Positions 18,907-28,760 of a stretch of DNA of 64,000 bases are shown here, piece by piece. A program made the position numbers and the translations under genes. Each line of letters opens with the position of its first letter. Position 1 is the stretch's first letter. Origin of the DNA: Rheinheimera soli (lineage in GTDB: Bacteria; Pseudomonadota; Gammaproteobacteria; Enterobacterales; Alteromonadaceae); assembly GCF_021290985.1 (NCBI RefSeq), contig NZ_JAJOYU010000001.1, forward strand, positions 248,001-312,000, given 5' to 3'. Below the pieces are notes generated by a model. It searched no databases, was not told where the DNA came from, and saw only the letters and a list, made by a program, of their open reading frames with translations.

Positions 18907-19317
18907 TTATATCGTTTTGTCGATCATCAAACCTGTCGAAGCTCCCAGATCTTCCTGTAATCTTTTGATTGCTTTGGCCATAGTCAGTACTTCTTCAGAC
19001 GGGATCTGACGAATGACTTCTTTGGTTTCAAAATCAACCACTTTCACTACTGGTTTTCCAGATTCTTCATCAACAGAAAAATTTAAAGTACGTCCCTGAG
19101 AATTAACAAACTGGTTAATATTCTCAACGGCTTCACCTAATTCATCCGCTGTAATAACTGGCTCTGCTTGCGCAGGCTCAGCCTTTACCTTGGACTCAGG
19201 AGCGGCAGTCTCTGGAGCACTTTTCATTTTGTTCAGCTCAACTGCATCACTAGCAGCAGCTTTGGGGGCTGTTGGCTGATAACCAAAATTACCCGTAATT
19301 ACTGAACTCATTTGCAT
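18907..19317 (-). CDS. flaG: FlaG family protein
   Basis: The protein is 136 aa. Its first half is low-complexity (Ala/Pro/Glu). The second half is the conserved FlaG domain: LNFSVDEESGKPVVKVVDFETKEVIRQIP is the characteristic stretch (about 80-108). FlaG affects filament length in other polar flagellates. Two ATGs are possible, 19317 and 19311; AGAGG is closer to ideal spacing for 19311. The sigma28-like -10 element ends only about 9 bp upstream, which raises a question about leader length. Confidence 0.9.
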   Translation of the reverse strand: MQMSSVITGNFGYQPTAPKAAASDAVELNKMKSAPETAAPESKVKAEPAQAEPVITADELGEAVENINQFVNSQGRTLNFSVDEESGKPVVKVVDFETKEVIRQIPSEEVLTMAKAIKRLQEDLGASTGLMIDKTI

Positions 19318-19325
19318 CTACCTCT

Positions 19326-19352
19326 GTATCGGCAAGCAAGGCGAAAACTTGA
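19326..19352 (-). promoter_or_regulatory. Sigma28 (FliA) promoter for flaG-fliDST
   Basis: Minus-strand TCAAGTTT-N11-GCCGATAC closely matches TAAAGTTT-N11-GCCGATAA with correct spacing. The predicted start of transcription falls at about 19319, practically at the flaG start codon. The same interval holds an inverted repeat AGGCGA/TCGCCT. Confidence 0.7.
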
Positions 19353-19394
19353 ATAAGTAGTCGCCTCCCTTACGTTTTACCTAAAAGGCCAGTA

Positions 19395-20228
19395 TTAACC
19401 TAATAAAGATAGTGCAGTTTGAGGCCTGGTGTTAGCCTGCGACAGGATAGTAGTACTCGCCTGCTGCAATATCTGTGCCCGGGTTAATTCAGCAGTTTCT
19501 TTCGCAAAATCTGTATCACGGATCTGGCTGCGGGCAGAAGATACGTTTTCAACGATGTTGCTTAAGTTACGGATAGTAGACTGGAAGCGGTTTTGCAGCG
19601 CACCCAAATCTGCCCGTGCTGAGTCGATAGTTTTGATCGCGCTGTCAATACTTGCCAATGCAGCTGATGCACCACCAACACTTGAAACTGACAGTGCAGC
19701 TAAACCTAAACCTGAAGCACCGTAACCACCGTCTGGTGCATTAGAAGACAGGTTTATACTGATCGTTTGGCCAGCGTTTGCACCCACCAGGAATTTGGCA
19801 GAGAAGTTACCTTTCAGTAAGTCAATGCTACCAAACTGTGTATTTTGAGCAATACGGCTGATTTCAGTTTTTAAAGCTGAAACTTCTTTTTGTAATGCAA
19901 CACGGTCAGAAGAACTGTTGATACCGTTCTGTGATTGTACCGCTAATACACGAATACGTTGTAATGAAGTTGTAATTTCATCCATCGCACCTTCAGCTAC
20001 CTGAGCGACTGAAATACCGTCGTTTGCGTTACTGATAGCCTGGTTTAAACCATTGATCTGGCTGGTTAAACGGTTGCTGATTTGTAAACCAGCAGCATCA
20101 TCAGCAGCGCTGTTGATACGAAAACCTGAAGATAAACGTTTGAATGATGTATCCAATGAATTGCCAGATGATAACAACTGACGTTGTGCGTTCAACGCGG
20201 ATACGTTGGTGTTTACTGCTAAAGCCAT
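19395..20228 (-). CDS. fliC: Flagellin, copy 1
   Basis: Short flagellin of 277 aa made only of the D0/D1 helical domains: N-terminal [13 protein letters not shown] and [17 protein letters not shown]-terminal [13 protein letters not shown] and ILSQANTRPQTALSLLG. It lacks the variable D2/D3 region. Likely sugar acceptors are Ser/Thr in the central 150-200 stretch, which is unlike the other copies (NAPDGGYGASG). It has its own sigma28 promoter and AAGGAG ribosome site. Closest to copy 2 by eye. Symbol is generic for all four paralogues. Confidence 0.97.
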   Translation of the reverse strand: MALAVNTNVSALNAQRQLLSSGNSLDTSFKRLSSGFRINSAADDAAGLQISNRLTSQINGLNQAISNANDGISVAQVAEGAMDEITTSLQRIRVLAVQSQNGINSSSDRVALQKEVSALKTEISRIAQNTQFGSIDLLKGNFSAKFLVGANAGQTISINLSSNAPDGGYGASGLGLAALSVSSVGGASAALASIDSAIKTIDSARADLGALQNRFQSTIRNLSNIVENVSSARSQIRDTDFAKETAELTRAQILQQASTTILSQANTRPQTALSLLG

Positions 20229-20331
20229 AAGTCACTCCTTAAAGTTGCGATGGGTCTGCAAACCCTGGCACAACCTTTATTGTTAAGCGGAACCCCGCAA
20301 TTCTCGCCAAACTGCAATTTGGCTTAACTAG

Positions 20332-20358
20332 CTATCGGCAAGCAACTTCAGGACTTTA
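20332..20358 (-). promoter_or_regulatory. Sigma28 promoter for flagellin copy 1
   Basis: TAAAGTCC-N11-GCCGATAG on the minus strand, about 100 bp before the flagellin ATG. Spacing is exact. The rest of the 327-bp gap (20229-20555) holds the terminator of copy 2 and AT-rich sequence; no gene was seen. Confidence 0.8.
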
Positions 20359-20492
20359 ATAAAAAAAGGCAATTTTTTTCCACGGAGCGGCAAATAAATT
20401 CAGTTTCCCTTACTTTTCATAAAGTTATCTCTGAAATTATTTTTCAAATAAATAAAAAATTCCTGCATTTTTCGCATTTTTTAATTAAGCAC

Positions 20493-20526
20493 AAAAAAAA
20501 CGGACCCTTGTAGGGTCCGTTTTTTT
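20493..20526 (-). terminator. Intrinsic terminator after flagellin copy 2
   Basis: Perfect 8-bp stem ACGGACCC/GGGTCCGT with a 5-nt loop, flanked by an A-run on the left and a T-run on the right. It ends flagellin copy 2 on the minus strand and isolates copy 1 from read-through. The symmetric flanks would let it act in both directions. Confidence 0.93.
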
Positions 20527-20555
20527 CTCACCATGTCATCAAAGCCGGTTTTAAA

Positions 20556-21383
20556 TTAACCTAACAGTGACAAGGCTGCCTGTGGACGCTGATTCGCCTG
20601 AGACAGGATAGTAGTACTGGCCTGTTGCAGGATCTGCGAACGAGTCAACTCTGCGGTTTCTTTTGCAAAATCAGTATCTCTGATCCGGCTACGCGCTGAT
20701 GACACGTTCTCCACAATATTACTCAGGTTACGAATGGTAGATTGGAACCGGTTTTGTAAAGCACCCAGATCCGCTCTTGTGCTATCGATAGTTTTGATTG
20801 CACTATCGATGCTGGCTAATGCAGCTGAAGCACCACCTACGCTGGATATCGACAATGTGTTGATATTCAGACCAGAGGCTCCAAAACCCCCACCAGTGCG
20901 TGATAAATTCACGCTGATATTTTGTCCGGCATTAGCTCCCACCAGGAACTTGGCGGAGAAATTACCATCCAGCAGCTTAATGCCACCGAACTGAGTTGTT
21001 GTTGCAATACGGCTGATTTCCGTTTTCAGCGCTGATACTTCTTTTTGTAATGCAACACGGTCTGCCGAACTATTGATACCATTTTGCGATTGTACCGCCA
21101 GTACCCGGATACGCTGCAGAGAGTTGGTAATCTCATCCATCGCGCCTTCGGCCGTTTGTGCCAGAGAAATGCCGTCGTTCGCATTGCTTATGGCCTGGTT
21201 CAAGCCGTTGATTTGGCTTGATAAACGGTTACTGATCTGTAAACCCGCCGCATCATCAGCTGCGCTGTTGATACGAAAACCTGATGATAAACGTTTAAAT
21301 GATGTATCCAGTGAACCGCCAGAATTAATTAACTGACGTTGAGCGTTCAAAGCTGATACGTTGGTATTGACATATAATGACAT
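20556..21383 (-). CDS. fliC: Flagellin, copy 2
   Basis: A 275-aa D0/D1-only flagellin beginning [15 protein letters not shown] and ending [10 protein letters not shown]. It shares the [12 protein letters not shown] segment with copy 1 and the [11 protein letters not shown] segment with copies 3 and 4, so it looks intermediate. Unlike the other three genes, no sigma28 element was found in the 237 bp upstream, and no sigma54 element either. It may depend on read-through from copy 3 or an unrecognised promoter. Confidence 0.97.
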   Translation of the reverse strand: MSLYVNTNVSALNAQRQLINSGGSLDTSFKRLSSGFRINSAADDAAGLQISNRLSSQINGLNQAISNANDGISLAQTAEGAMDEITNSLQRIRVLAVQSQNGINSSADRVALQKEVSALKTEISRIATTTQFGGIKLLDGNFSAKFLVGANAGQNISVNLSRTGGGFGASGLNINTLSISSVGGASAALASIDSAIKTIDSTRADLGALQNRFQSTIRNLSNIVENVSSARSRIRDTDFAKETAELTRSQILQQASTTILSQANQRPQAALSLLG

Positions 21384-21620
21384 GGTGTCATCCTCCGGTT
21401 AGTAAATAAGTAGCCATAAAGCCTTTCCTTTTTTCCTTTGGCAGGAGCTCCTCACTATAGGTGCGTCAGAGCAGTGCCATAAAGTTGGTCGTACGGATCC
21501 GGCGCCCAATGCCTTCCAGATCCAGTGCTGTTCGTGTTGTATCCTGGTAGTTTGTGCTTCTATCGCTTCAACTACCTTGGGTCTATTCAGTCGCTGAACT
21601 TAAACGTTCTGCTTTGTCCG

Positions 21621-22451
21621 TTACCCTTGTAACAATGACAATGCCGACTGAGGTCTCTGATTTGCCTGCGATAAGATGGTGGTGCTGGCCTGCTGCAATA
21701 TCTGCGAGCGTGTCAGTTCAGCCGTTTCTTTCGCAAAATCTGTATCTTTAATCCGGCTGCGTGCAGCCGAGATATTTTCCACAATGTTCGACAAGTTGCG
21801 GATCGTGGACTGGAAGCGGTTTTGAATCGCACCCAGGTCGGCTCGCTTGGAGTCGATCACGTTAATTGCACTGTCGATTTGTGCCAGAGCTCTGGAGGCA
21901 CCAGCTAAACTGCTGATACTTAAGCCCGCTATTCCTAGCCCAGATGCCCCGAAACCACCACCTGTCCTTGAGATATTCACACTGATGGTCTGGCCCGCAT
22001 TAGCCCCCACCAGGAAAGTCGATGAATACATGCCGTCTAACAATTTCACACCACCAAACTGGGTGGTTGTGGCGATACGACTGATTTCAGTCTTTAACGC
22101 CGATACTTCTTTTTGCAGCGCTACGCGATCAGCTGAACTGTTAATGCCGTTCTGCGATTGCACAGATAAAACCCTGATGCGCTGCAACGCATTGGTAATC
22201 TCATCCATGGCCCCTTCTGCCACCTGGGATAATGAAATGCCGTCATTGGCGTTTCGTATCGCCTGATCCAGGCCCTGTATTTGGGCGGTCAGGCGGTTAC
22301 TGATCTGCAAACCAGCTGCATCGTCTGCTGCGCTATTAATGCGAAAACCAGACGAAAGTCGTTGAAACGATGTATCAAGGGTTTTACCCGAGTTTATAAG
22401 TTGCCTCTGCGCATTCAGCGCCGAGACATTGGTATTTACAAATAACGCCAT
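21621..22451 (-). CDS. fliC: Flagellin, copy 3
   Basis: A 276-aa D0/D1-only flagellin with [15 protein letters not shown] and C-terminal [11 protein letters not shown]. By eye it differs from copy 4 at about 15 positions, so the two are recent duplicates. It is preceded by a sigma28 promoter. No hairpin terminator was seen between its stop and copy 2. Confidence 0.97.
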   Translation of the reverse strand: MALFVNTNVSALNAQRQLINSGKTLDTSFQRLSSGFRINSAADDAAGLQISNRLTAQIQGLDQAIRNANDGISLSQVAEGAMDEITNALQRIRVLSVQSQNGINSSADRVALQKEVSALKTEISRIATTTQFGGVKLLDGMYSSTFLVGANAGQTISVNISRTGGGFGASGLGIAGLSISSLAGASRALAQIDSAINVIDSKRADLGAIQNRFQSTIRNLSNIVENISAARSRIKDTDFAKETAELTRSQILQQASTTILSQANQRPQSALSLLQG

Positions 22452-22526
22452 ATCATTTCTCCTGAGCGTTTATTGAATAAAAAGTGGATACGTCATTTTA
22501 TATTTAATCTAACCCACTCAAATACT

Positions 22527-22553
22527 GTATCGGCAAACAATATTATTTCTTTA
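22527..22553 (-). promoter_or_regulatory. Sigma28 promoter for flagellin copy 3
   Basis: Minus-strand TAAAGAAA-N11-GCCGATAC, 76 bp upstream of the ATG. The -10 octamer is the same as those before flaG and copy 4. Confidence 0.8.
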
Positions 22554-22602
22554 GCCATTTTTAGCAATTTAATAAAATAAACATTCCACTATTAGATACA
22601 AA

Positions 22603-22634
22603 TAAAAAAGGCCATACGGTAAAGCCGTATGACC
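22603..22634 (-). terminator. Intrinsic terminator after flagellin copy 4
   Basis: A 10-bp stem (GGTCATACGG/CCGTATGGCC on the minus strand, one G-U pair) followed by a T-rich tract. It lies 66 bp after the stop of copy 4. Confidence 0.88.
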
Positions 22635-22700
22635 AAAGAGCATAAAGCTCAGGAGTCGTACTAAAGATCGATTCAATATGTAGTAGTTATTGTTGAATAA

Positions 22701-23531
22701 TTAACCTTGTAACAAAGACAGTGCAGACTGTGGTCTTTGATTCGCCTGGGACAGAATAGTAGTACTGGCCTGTTGCAAAATCTGCGCACGAGTTAAATCA
22801 GCTGTTTCTTTTGCGAAGTCGGTATCTTTGATCCGGCTTCGTGCTGCCGAAATATTTTCAACAATGTTTGATAAGTTACGAATGGTTGACTGGAAGCGGT
22901 TTTGAATCGCACCTAAGTCTGCCCGCTTAGAGTCAATCACGTTAATCGCACTATCGATACTTGCCAGAGCTCTGGATGCACCAGCTAAGCTACTGATACT
23001 TAAGCCTGCAATACCTAAACCTGATGAACCAAAACCACCTCCAGTTCTGGATATGTTCACACTAATGGTCTGGCCCGCGTTAGCTCCTACCAGGAAAGTG
23101 GAAGAGTACAAACCATCCAGTAACTTCACACCACCAAACTGCGTTGTTGCGGCAATCCGGCTGATTTCTGCTTTTAACGCAGATACTTCTTTTTGTAACG
23201 CAATGCGGTCACTGGAACTGTTGATACCATTTTGTGACTGTACTGCAAGTACACGAATTCGTTGTAAGGCGTTGGTGATTTCATCCATCGCGCCTTCAGC
23301 AACCTGAGACAATGAAATACCATCGTTTGCATTTCTTATTGCTTGATCCAAACCATTCACCTGGCTGGTCAAACGGTTACTGATTTGTAAGCCTGCAGCA
23401 TCATCTGCAGCACTATTGATACGGAAACCTGAAGATAAACGTTGAAACGCTGTATCTAATGATTTGCCTGAATTGATTAGTTGCCTTTGGGCATTTAACG
23501 CCGAAACGTTAGTATTAACAAATAAAGCCAT
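22701..23531 (-). CDS. fliC: Flagellin, copy 4
   Basis: A 276-aa D0/D1-only flagellin, nearly identical to copy 3 (start [15 protein letters not shown], end [11 protein letters not shown]). It is first in transcription order of the array and has two candidate sigma28 promoters plus its own terminator, so it is an independent unit. Confidence 0.97.
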   Translation of the reverse strand: MALFVNTNVSALNAQRQLINSGKSLDTAFQRLSSGFRINSAADDAAGLQISNRLTSQVNGLDQAIRNANDGISLSQVAEGAMDEITNALQRIRVLAVQSQNGINSSSDRIALQKEVSALKAEISRIAATTQFGGVKLLDGLYSSTFLVGANAGQTISVNISRTGGGFGSSGLGIAGLSISSLAGASRALASIDSAINVIDSKRADLGAIQNRFQSTIRNLSNIVENISAARSRIKDTDFAKETADLTRAQILQQASTTILSQANQRPQSALSLLQG

Positions 23532-23595
23532 GATATATCTCCTGAGTTTTTTATGTTTGCAGAGTAATTATTTTGTTGTTCCCTGCTTAATTACT

Positions 23596-23622
23596 GTATC
23601 GACGTCAGGAGGTTTTTCTTGA
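23596..23622 (-). promoter_or_regulatory. Proximal sigma28-like promoter for flagellin copy 4
   Basis: TCAAGAAA-N11-GTCGATAC, 65 bp upstream of the ATG. It has one mismatch in the core of the -10 (GTCG for GCCG), so it is weaker than the distal element. Confidence 0.55.
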
Positions 23623-23698
23623 GGATTTTCTTTAACTTTATTGAATAAATTTAAAGACTTAGGATATTTTATTGCGGGTATTTTTGCAGCTAACTATA

Positions 23699-23725
23699 GT
23701 ATCGGCACGCCACTTCAGAACTTTA
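23699..23725 (-). promoter_or_regulatory. Distal sigma28 promoter for flagellin copy 4
   Basis: TAAAGTTC-N11-GCCGATAC, almost consensus, about 168 bp before the ATG. The 310-bp gap 23532-23841 holds this element, the proximal element and no gene. Confidence 0.82.
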
Positions 23726-23841
23726 ATTCAAATGCTGGTTTTAAAGCAAAATAGGCGAAAAAGTTGGGGAAATGGACGTTTGAGGGCTTATGGAACAGAG
23801 CAATGAGGCAGAGCTACACCAGGCGGCTTGCTCTGCGGCCC

Positions 23842-25389
23842 TTAATGTTGAAGCTGATAGATGTAACTGTCGTAATCAAGCAGTAGTTGCTGAACTATAG
23901 CGAAGGAGTCTGTGGCTTTTGCTGCAGCATCCAGACAAGTCTGAGTGTGATCAGCTGCAAATTCTGCATCAGTCAGATAACGCTGAATAAACTCCAGCCG
24001 CTCCTGATCCGATGAAAACACAAAGTCATCCCCAATATACTGATACACGTCACCATAGGCTTCAGTTAATACCGGGATCCCTAAACTTAAAGCTTCAATG
24101 GCAGAAGTACCACCGCCCTGGCGTCTGGGGTTAAGCATAAAGTGGCAATTGGCGATGAGGTCTATGGCATTGCTGACTCTGCCACTGAAATAACTGCAGG
24201 ACTCTAACTCAGCCGGAAATCCTTCAATCGCATCAGGCCCGATAATGACAAAAGCCGACTGCGGAAGCTGCCTTTTAATCATCAACAAAGTGTTGATGAA
24301 ATCGGAGCGTATTTCGTGTTCAAGCCGGTAGCCGACAATGGCAAATTTCAGTACTTTGTCTGTCACTTTGCTGCTTTTTACACAGTCAAACTTACGTAAT
24401 CTGAACGGCAAGCGACTGGTCAGTACCGGATGAGATAAAGACAGTGCATCAAGCCGTAACTGATCTTTTTCTGTTAGTTCGCGATGCAACACAGGCGCCG
24501 CATACAAAGGCGTAACTAAAGAAGTAACACAAGGCACGTTCAACACTGGTCGGCTTTGAGCAATAAACTCCAATACAGGATTTAAACCACCCACACCAAT
24601 AATAAAGCGTGGATTGAGTTGGTTAATCACATTGACTAAATCAATCAGATGCTCCGTATCGTCCATTGGTGTTATTTGCATAAAATCAAAGTATTGATCC
24701 CAGCATTTAACCACAGCACCACCCGCATTAGGTTGCTGTTTGCCTGCGTCCAAATCAAACAAGGTATCGCCTTGAAAGTATTCGTTACGCACTGTGCCAA
24801 AAAATATCGGTGCAGGCATCGGATACACATAATGGCCAGACTTGGCAACGCTGGTACAACAAATCACCACTGGGTGTTTACCCATAGCTTTTAGAGCACT
24901 GGCGTAATTTAAAATGGTCAGAGTAGGCCCGTGCTGAACTGTGACAAACTGATTGGTCAGTAGTAACACAACGTCTTCGTTGCCGCAGCCGATCAAAGGG
25001 CTTACATGGCAAAACTCTGCACTTTGCTGGCAAAACTTATTAATCATCAACTGATAGAGCGACGCGTAATCAAAAGCGAAAGACTGGCCGACAAAATTAG
25101 CCCGCATCAGTTGGCTATACAGCATGTTCTGCTGTAGAAAAGGCAGAGTACTAAAAAGGTTCAGTAGTTTTTGTCCATCCACACTTTGATCACCAAGCAG
25201 CAATAATCGTAATTTGCGCCATAAAGTAACAGGCACAGAATCAGGGCTGAAGTTCTTTAAAAGGCTGAGTTGGATTTCTGGGTCAAGAGTAGAAAAGCTG
25301 ACTGTGTCCCAGTGATGAAATTCATTCACTGGCCAGTCATTCGATTGTAAATACAGTTGATCAAAACGAGAGAGTTCTTGCAAAGACAT
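23842..25389 (-). CDS. Putative glycosyltransferase (GT-B type), flagellar locus
   Basis: A 515-aa protein. The C-terminal half looks like a GT-B donor domain: FAIVGYRLEHEIRSDF, FVIIGPDAIEGFP, YFSGRVSNAIDLIANC, and an EALSLGIPVLTE segment near 430. The N-terminal half starts with a helical region and then LLTNQFVTVQHGPTLTILNYASALKAMG, typical of the acceptor domain. It lies between flgL and the flagellin array, a common place for flagellin glycosyltransferases. Donor unknown; the family assignment is by motif resemblance. Confidence 0.7.
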   Translation of the reverse strand: MSLQELSRFDQLYLQSNDWPVNEFHHWDTVSFSTLDPEIQLSLLKNFSPDSVPVTLWRKLRLLLLGDQSVDGQKLLNLFSTLPFLQQNMLYSQLMRANFVGQSFAFDYASLYQLMINKFCQQSAEFCHVSPLIGCGNEDVVLLLTNQFVTVQHGPTLTILNYASALKAMGKHPVVICCTSVAKSGHYVYPMPAPIFFGTVRNEYFQGDTLFDLDAGKQQPNAGGAVVKCWDQYFDFMQITPMDDTEHLIDLVNVINQLNPRFIIGVGGLNPVLEFIAQSRPVLNVPCVTSLVTPLYAAPVLHRELTEKDQLRLDALSLSHPVLTSRLPFRLRKFDCVKSSKVTDKVLKFAIVGYRLEHEIRSDFINTLLMIKRQLPQSAFVIIGPDAIEGFPAELESCSYFSGRVSNAIDLIANCHFMLNPRRQGGGTSAIEALSLGIPVLTEAYGDVYQYIGDDFVFSSDQERLEFIQRYLTDAEFAADHTQTCLDAAAKATDSFAIVQQLLLDYDSYIYQLQH

Positions 25390-25429
25390 AACTGGCTTCC
25401 TGCCGGAGAAAAAAGTTTAAGAAAAGTGC

Positions 25430-26656
25430 TTAGTTTATATAGTCAAATAAACTCAGGCCAGTCACTCTGCCAAAGGTAGCCTGTACCGCTTGCAATGCAG
25501 TTTCCTGTTTTACCAGTTCAGTAATGCCTGTACTGTAATCCAGTTCCACTACGTCGGCTTTGTGAGATTTAGTGGCAATGAGTACATCTTCATTACTGCC
25601 AAAAATGCTGTCAATCACATTTAAGCGACCACCAATAGAAGACACGGCAGAATCGACTTTTGTTGAAGCATTGTCAATTTCAACTGTGGCATCCAGAATA
25701 CGCTCGTTCAGCACATCCCCGCTGTCGCCTGCTTCAATGCCATTAATTAAGTCGGTTAAAGAATTCAGAATATTGGTTTTTTCTGGCGGTTGCAGGCTGA
25801 AATCCACAGTACCACCTGGTGCTGCACCAGTGACATCAACCGACAAACCATTGTAGTTAATTGGCTCTCCAGGCGTGTAAGTGCCTGTGACTGCTGGTAC
25901 TTGAGAGGCACCATTGCGCTGAATTTCATAATTGGATGGCGCAGAAAATACCACTGAGTAGTCATTGTTACCCGGCGTTAAACCGTCATAATTTTGCTTG
26001 TAAAAATTATCGAACACGCTCTGGTTGGCCACTGTCACTTTAGCTGCTGTCACAGGAGCGCCAACAGTTGCATTGCTGGTCTGAAAACGCTTGTCCACAC
26101 TGTCAAAAATACTGCGGCCGCTGTCATTGGCAGCAATCGAAATAGACAAAGACAGCTGAATAGATTTTTGACCTTCGTCACCATTAAACTCATAGTCTCC
26201 GGTGGCGCTGTTCAGGCTGTATGGCTGGGTTTGATCCTGAAAACCAGAAAACAAATAACCACCCAGTTCATCCCGACGATTCATCAAATCAAATAATTCA
26301 TCACGAATATTGCCTAACTGATCACCTATAGCTTTGCGATCGTTCTCATCGTAGGTGCCATTGCCTAACGACAAGGTTAAAACCCGGGCTCTGTCCATCG
26401 CATCCCGAACACTGCTAAGCACAGTTTCCTGGAGTTCAAGGCTGTTACGTGCTGCAGTGTTGTTATTCTGATACTGATTGGTTTGCTGAATATTGGCTTC
26501 CAGACCAATAGCACGGGCGGCGCCGGATGGATCATCAGCAGCAGTCAGAATTTTGGTCTGCTTGTTCAGCATTAAGCTTGCAGTTTGTAATTTGTCCTGT
26601 GTACTTAAAATTGAATCCAGGCTCTGGCTGTATTTCATGTTAAACGTAGTACGCAT
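25430..26656 (-). CDS. flgL: Flagellar hook-filament junction protein FlgL
   Basis: HAP3, the junction protein adjoining the filament. The N-terminus (TTFNMKYSQSLDSILSTQDKL, KILTAADDPSGAARAIGLE) and C-terminus (ELVKQETALQAVQATFGRVTGLSLFDYIN) are the flagellin-like helical domains. At 408 aa it is longer than enteric FlgL, with an inserted central beta domain. It starts 2 bp after the flgK stop. Confidence 0.95.
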   Translation of the reverse strand: MRTTFNMKYSQSLDSILSTQDKLQTASLMLNKQTKILTAADDPSGAARAIGLEANIQQTNQYQNNNTAARNSLELQETVLSSVRDAMDRARVLTLSLGNGTYDENDRKAIGDQLGNIRDELFDLMNRRDELGGYLFSGFQDQTQPYSLNSATGDYEFNGDEGQKSIQLSLSISIAANDSGRSIFDSVDKRFQTSNATVGAPVTAAKVTVANQSVFDNFYKQNYDGLTPGNNDYSVVFSAPSNYEIQRNGASQVPAVTGTYTPGEPINYNGLSVDVTGAAPGGTVDFSLQPPEKTNILNSLTDLINGIEAGDSGDVLNERILDATVEIDNASTKVDSAVSSIGGRLNVIDSIFGSNEDVLIATKSHKADVVELDYSTGITELVKQETALQAVQATFGRVTGLSLFDYIN

Positions 26657-26658
26657 TA

Positions 26659-28686
26659 TTACCTCGCCGCCTGCAACAGCGTGTCAAAAATTGTTTGTGA
26701 CGTCGACAATATTTTAGCCGCCGCTGCGTAAGTTTGCTGAAACCGCACTAAGTCCGCCGCTTCTTCATCCAGACTGACACCAGATAATGATTCATGCCAT
26801 GCTGTCGTTTGTTCTAACAAGGATTTAGACGATGCAGCGGCAACACGAGCCTGACTGGTTTGAGTACCAACAGAGCCAACTAACTCCGAATAAGCCTGGT
26901 TAAAAGTTTGATACTTATCTGCATTGACTGTGGTGGCTGCGTTGATGCGAACCATATCGGAATTTTGCAGATCACCCAGCAACAAGCCGTTTCTGTTGTC
27001 TTCAAAACCACCAGCGTTGTAAGCAATACTGAATGTATCGCCCACTTGCGGCACACCTTTAACAGAAAAATCAAAACCAGCATCAGCAAAGTTAACCGAA
27101 CCGCCTAACAAGTTCTGATAATCAGTGCCGGCGAAGGTAATAGTCTCACTGACAACAGGAGCGCCTGAGTCTTCGATCAGAAACTGATTATTGCCCAAAT
27201 AAGTAATAGAAATGGGGCCATCGGTAAAGTTAGCTGGCTGCGATAATCTGTTGCCTGTCTGGCCTACGCTGGTGATAGATAGTTTATCTATTTCAGCATT
27301 GCCCAGATTTGTCAGTGTTTTTTCACTTTTAAGTGGAGATGCCAAAGCTATAGCCTCAGGACGATTTGTCGCCAGACTAATATTCTGTGCCGCCACACTT
27401 AAAGGCTTTAAATCAAACTGGTCACCCGCGGCAAAAGCCGGAGCACCATTGGTTAAAGTAATATTTAAACCAAAAAAATCGTTGGTATCGTCTGATGTTA
27501 CAGTGACAGGAAAAGTCACACCGGTCCGGCTGATAGCAGTACCTGGTATCACATTGCCTGACGCGTCCATAGCTTCGACAGTAAAAGCATCAGGAGCGGT
27601 AAAGGTGATACGCAGGTCATTAGCCGGAATATTTTTGCCTTGCCCTGCTGCCACAGAGGCAGTAATGGCCCCACTGCCAGTGTTACCGGCGTAAGGCAAA
27701 GCAGTAAAATTTGGTAAGGTGAATAAATCACCGCCCAAATTACCATCGGCATTCATGCCCAAACGGTTTTGGGTGTTAAAGGCATCGGTGAAGGCTAATG
27801 CCAGTTGCCCCAACTCCCGCTGAGCTGGATCCAGCACTTTAGTCCGAAACTCAAGAGATGCGCCTATCTTGCCTCCTAAATCTGTTTCGGAGACATTAAT
27901 GATCACATTCTGATTAGTACCAGCTTTAAGCTGTAAAGTTTTTCGATTTGGATCCGGGTTACCCGCCACGCTGAATAAATTAAACTTGCCGTTTCCGAGT
28001 ACAAGAGACTGCCCACTGCCCAGAAAAACCTGTTTATCACCGTTTTCAGCATCCAGCACATTAATATCAACCAGAACAGATAACTCTTTAATGGCCTGGT
28101 CTCTTTTATCGAGCAAGTCCAACGGCGGTGGCTTGGCCGGATTATTACCGTAAGCAAAAATCTCTTGATTTAAACGAGCAATCACACCAATTTGCTCATT
28201 TGCATCTGCAGCATCAGTTTCCAGTTGCTGAGTGAGGTACTTGTTTTGCGCTGTCATTTGGCTAGACAGCGTGTTGAATCTGTTCAACAAAGTTTGCGCG
28301 TTCCCCATCACTAACTGACGGGAAGCTGCATTGGTTGGATCATTAATCGCCGTTTGTAACTGACTAAAAAAAGATGACATACCTGTCGAAATACTGTTGG
28401 ACTGATCGGACATCAAAGTATCAACACGGCTCGCTTCGGATAAGTACTGGTTGGCATAACCAACGGAAGAGGTATCACGCCACATTTGCTTTTGGGCAAA
28501 CTCATTGACCAGACGTTCTGTGGTGCCACGCCCTACTCCAAGCCCCAGTATATTCGACTCAAACTCTGTACGTTGTCTGCTGTAGCCCGGAGTGTTCAGA
28601 TTGGCGATGTTATTACTTGTAGTCGAAAGCAAAGCAGTACTGGCCAGTATGGCTGAGGTTCCAATCCGAAGTAAGTTATCTGACAT
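26659..28686 (-). CDS. flgK: Flagellar hook-associated protein FlgK
   Basis: HAP1, first junction protein on the hook. The 675-aa protein has N-terminal NIANLNTPGYSRQRTEFES, the rod/hook family signature, and C-terminal GVSLDEEAADLVRFQQTYAAAAKILS. It sits 74 bp after flgJ; the gap contains a TTAACC/GGTTAA hairpin without a T-tract. No sigma28 site was seen before it, so it may be read from the flgF promoter. Confidence 0.96.
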   Translation of the reverse strand: MSDNLLRIGTSAILASTALLSTTSNNIANLNTPGYSRQRTEFESNILGLGVGRGTTERLVNEFAQKQMWRDTSSVGYANQYLSEASRVDTLMSDQSNSISTGMSSFFSQLQTAINDPTNAASRQLVMGNAQTLLNRFNTLSSQMTAQNKYLTQQLETDAADANEQIGVIARLNQEIFAYGNNPAKPPPLDLLDKRDQAIKELSVLVDINVLDAENGDKQVFLGSGQSLVLGNGKFNLFSVAGNPDPNRKTLQLKAGTNQNVIINVSETDLGGKIGASLEFRTKVLDPAQRELGQLALAFTDAFNTQNRLGMNADGNLGGDLFTLPNFTALPYAGNTGSGAITASVAAGQGKNIPANDLRITFTAPDAFTVEAMDASGNVIPGTAISRTGVTFPVTVTSDDTNDFFGLNITLTNGAPAFAAGDQFDLKPLSVAAQNISLATNRPEAIALASPLKSEKTLTNLGNAEIDKLSITSVGQTGNRLSQPANFTDGPISITYLGNNQFLIEDSGAPVVSETITFAGTDYQNLLGGSVNFADAGFDFSVKGVPQVGDTFSIAYNAGGFEDNRNGLLLGDLQNSDMVRINAATTVNADKYQTFNQAYSELVGSVGTQTSQARVAAASSKSLLEQTTAWHESLSGVSLDEEAADLVRFQQTYAAAAKILSTSQTIFDTLLQAAR

Positions 28687-28760
28687 CTGAGTCTCCGCTG
28701 ATGCCTGTGCATCGTTGCTTTATTAACCGGCATGGCTGGTTAAACATCTGGTTTTATTCT

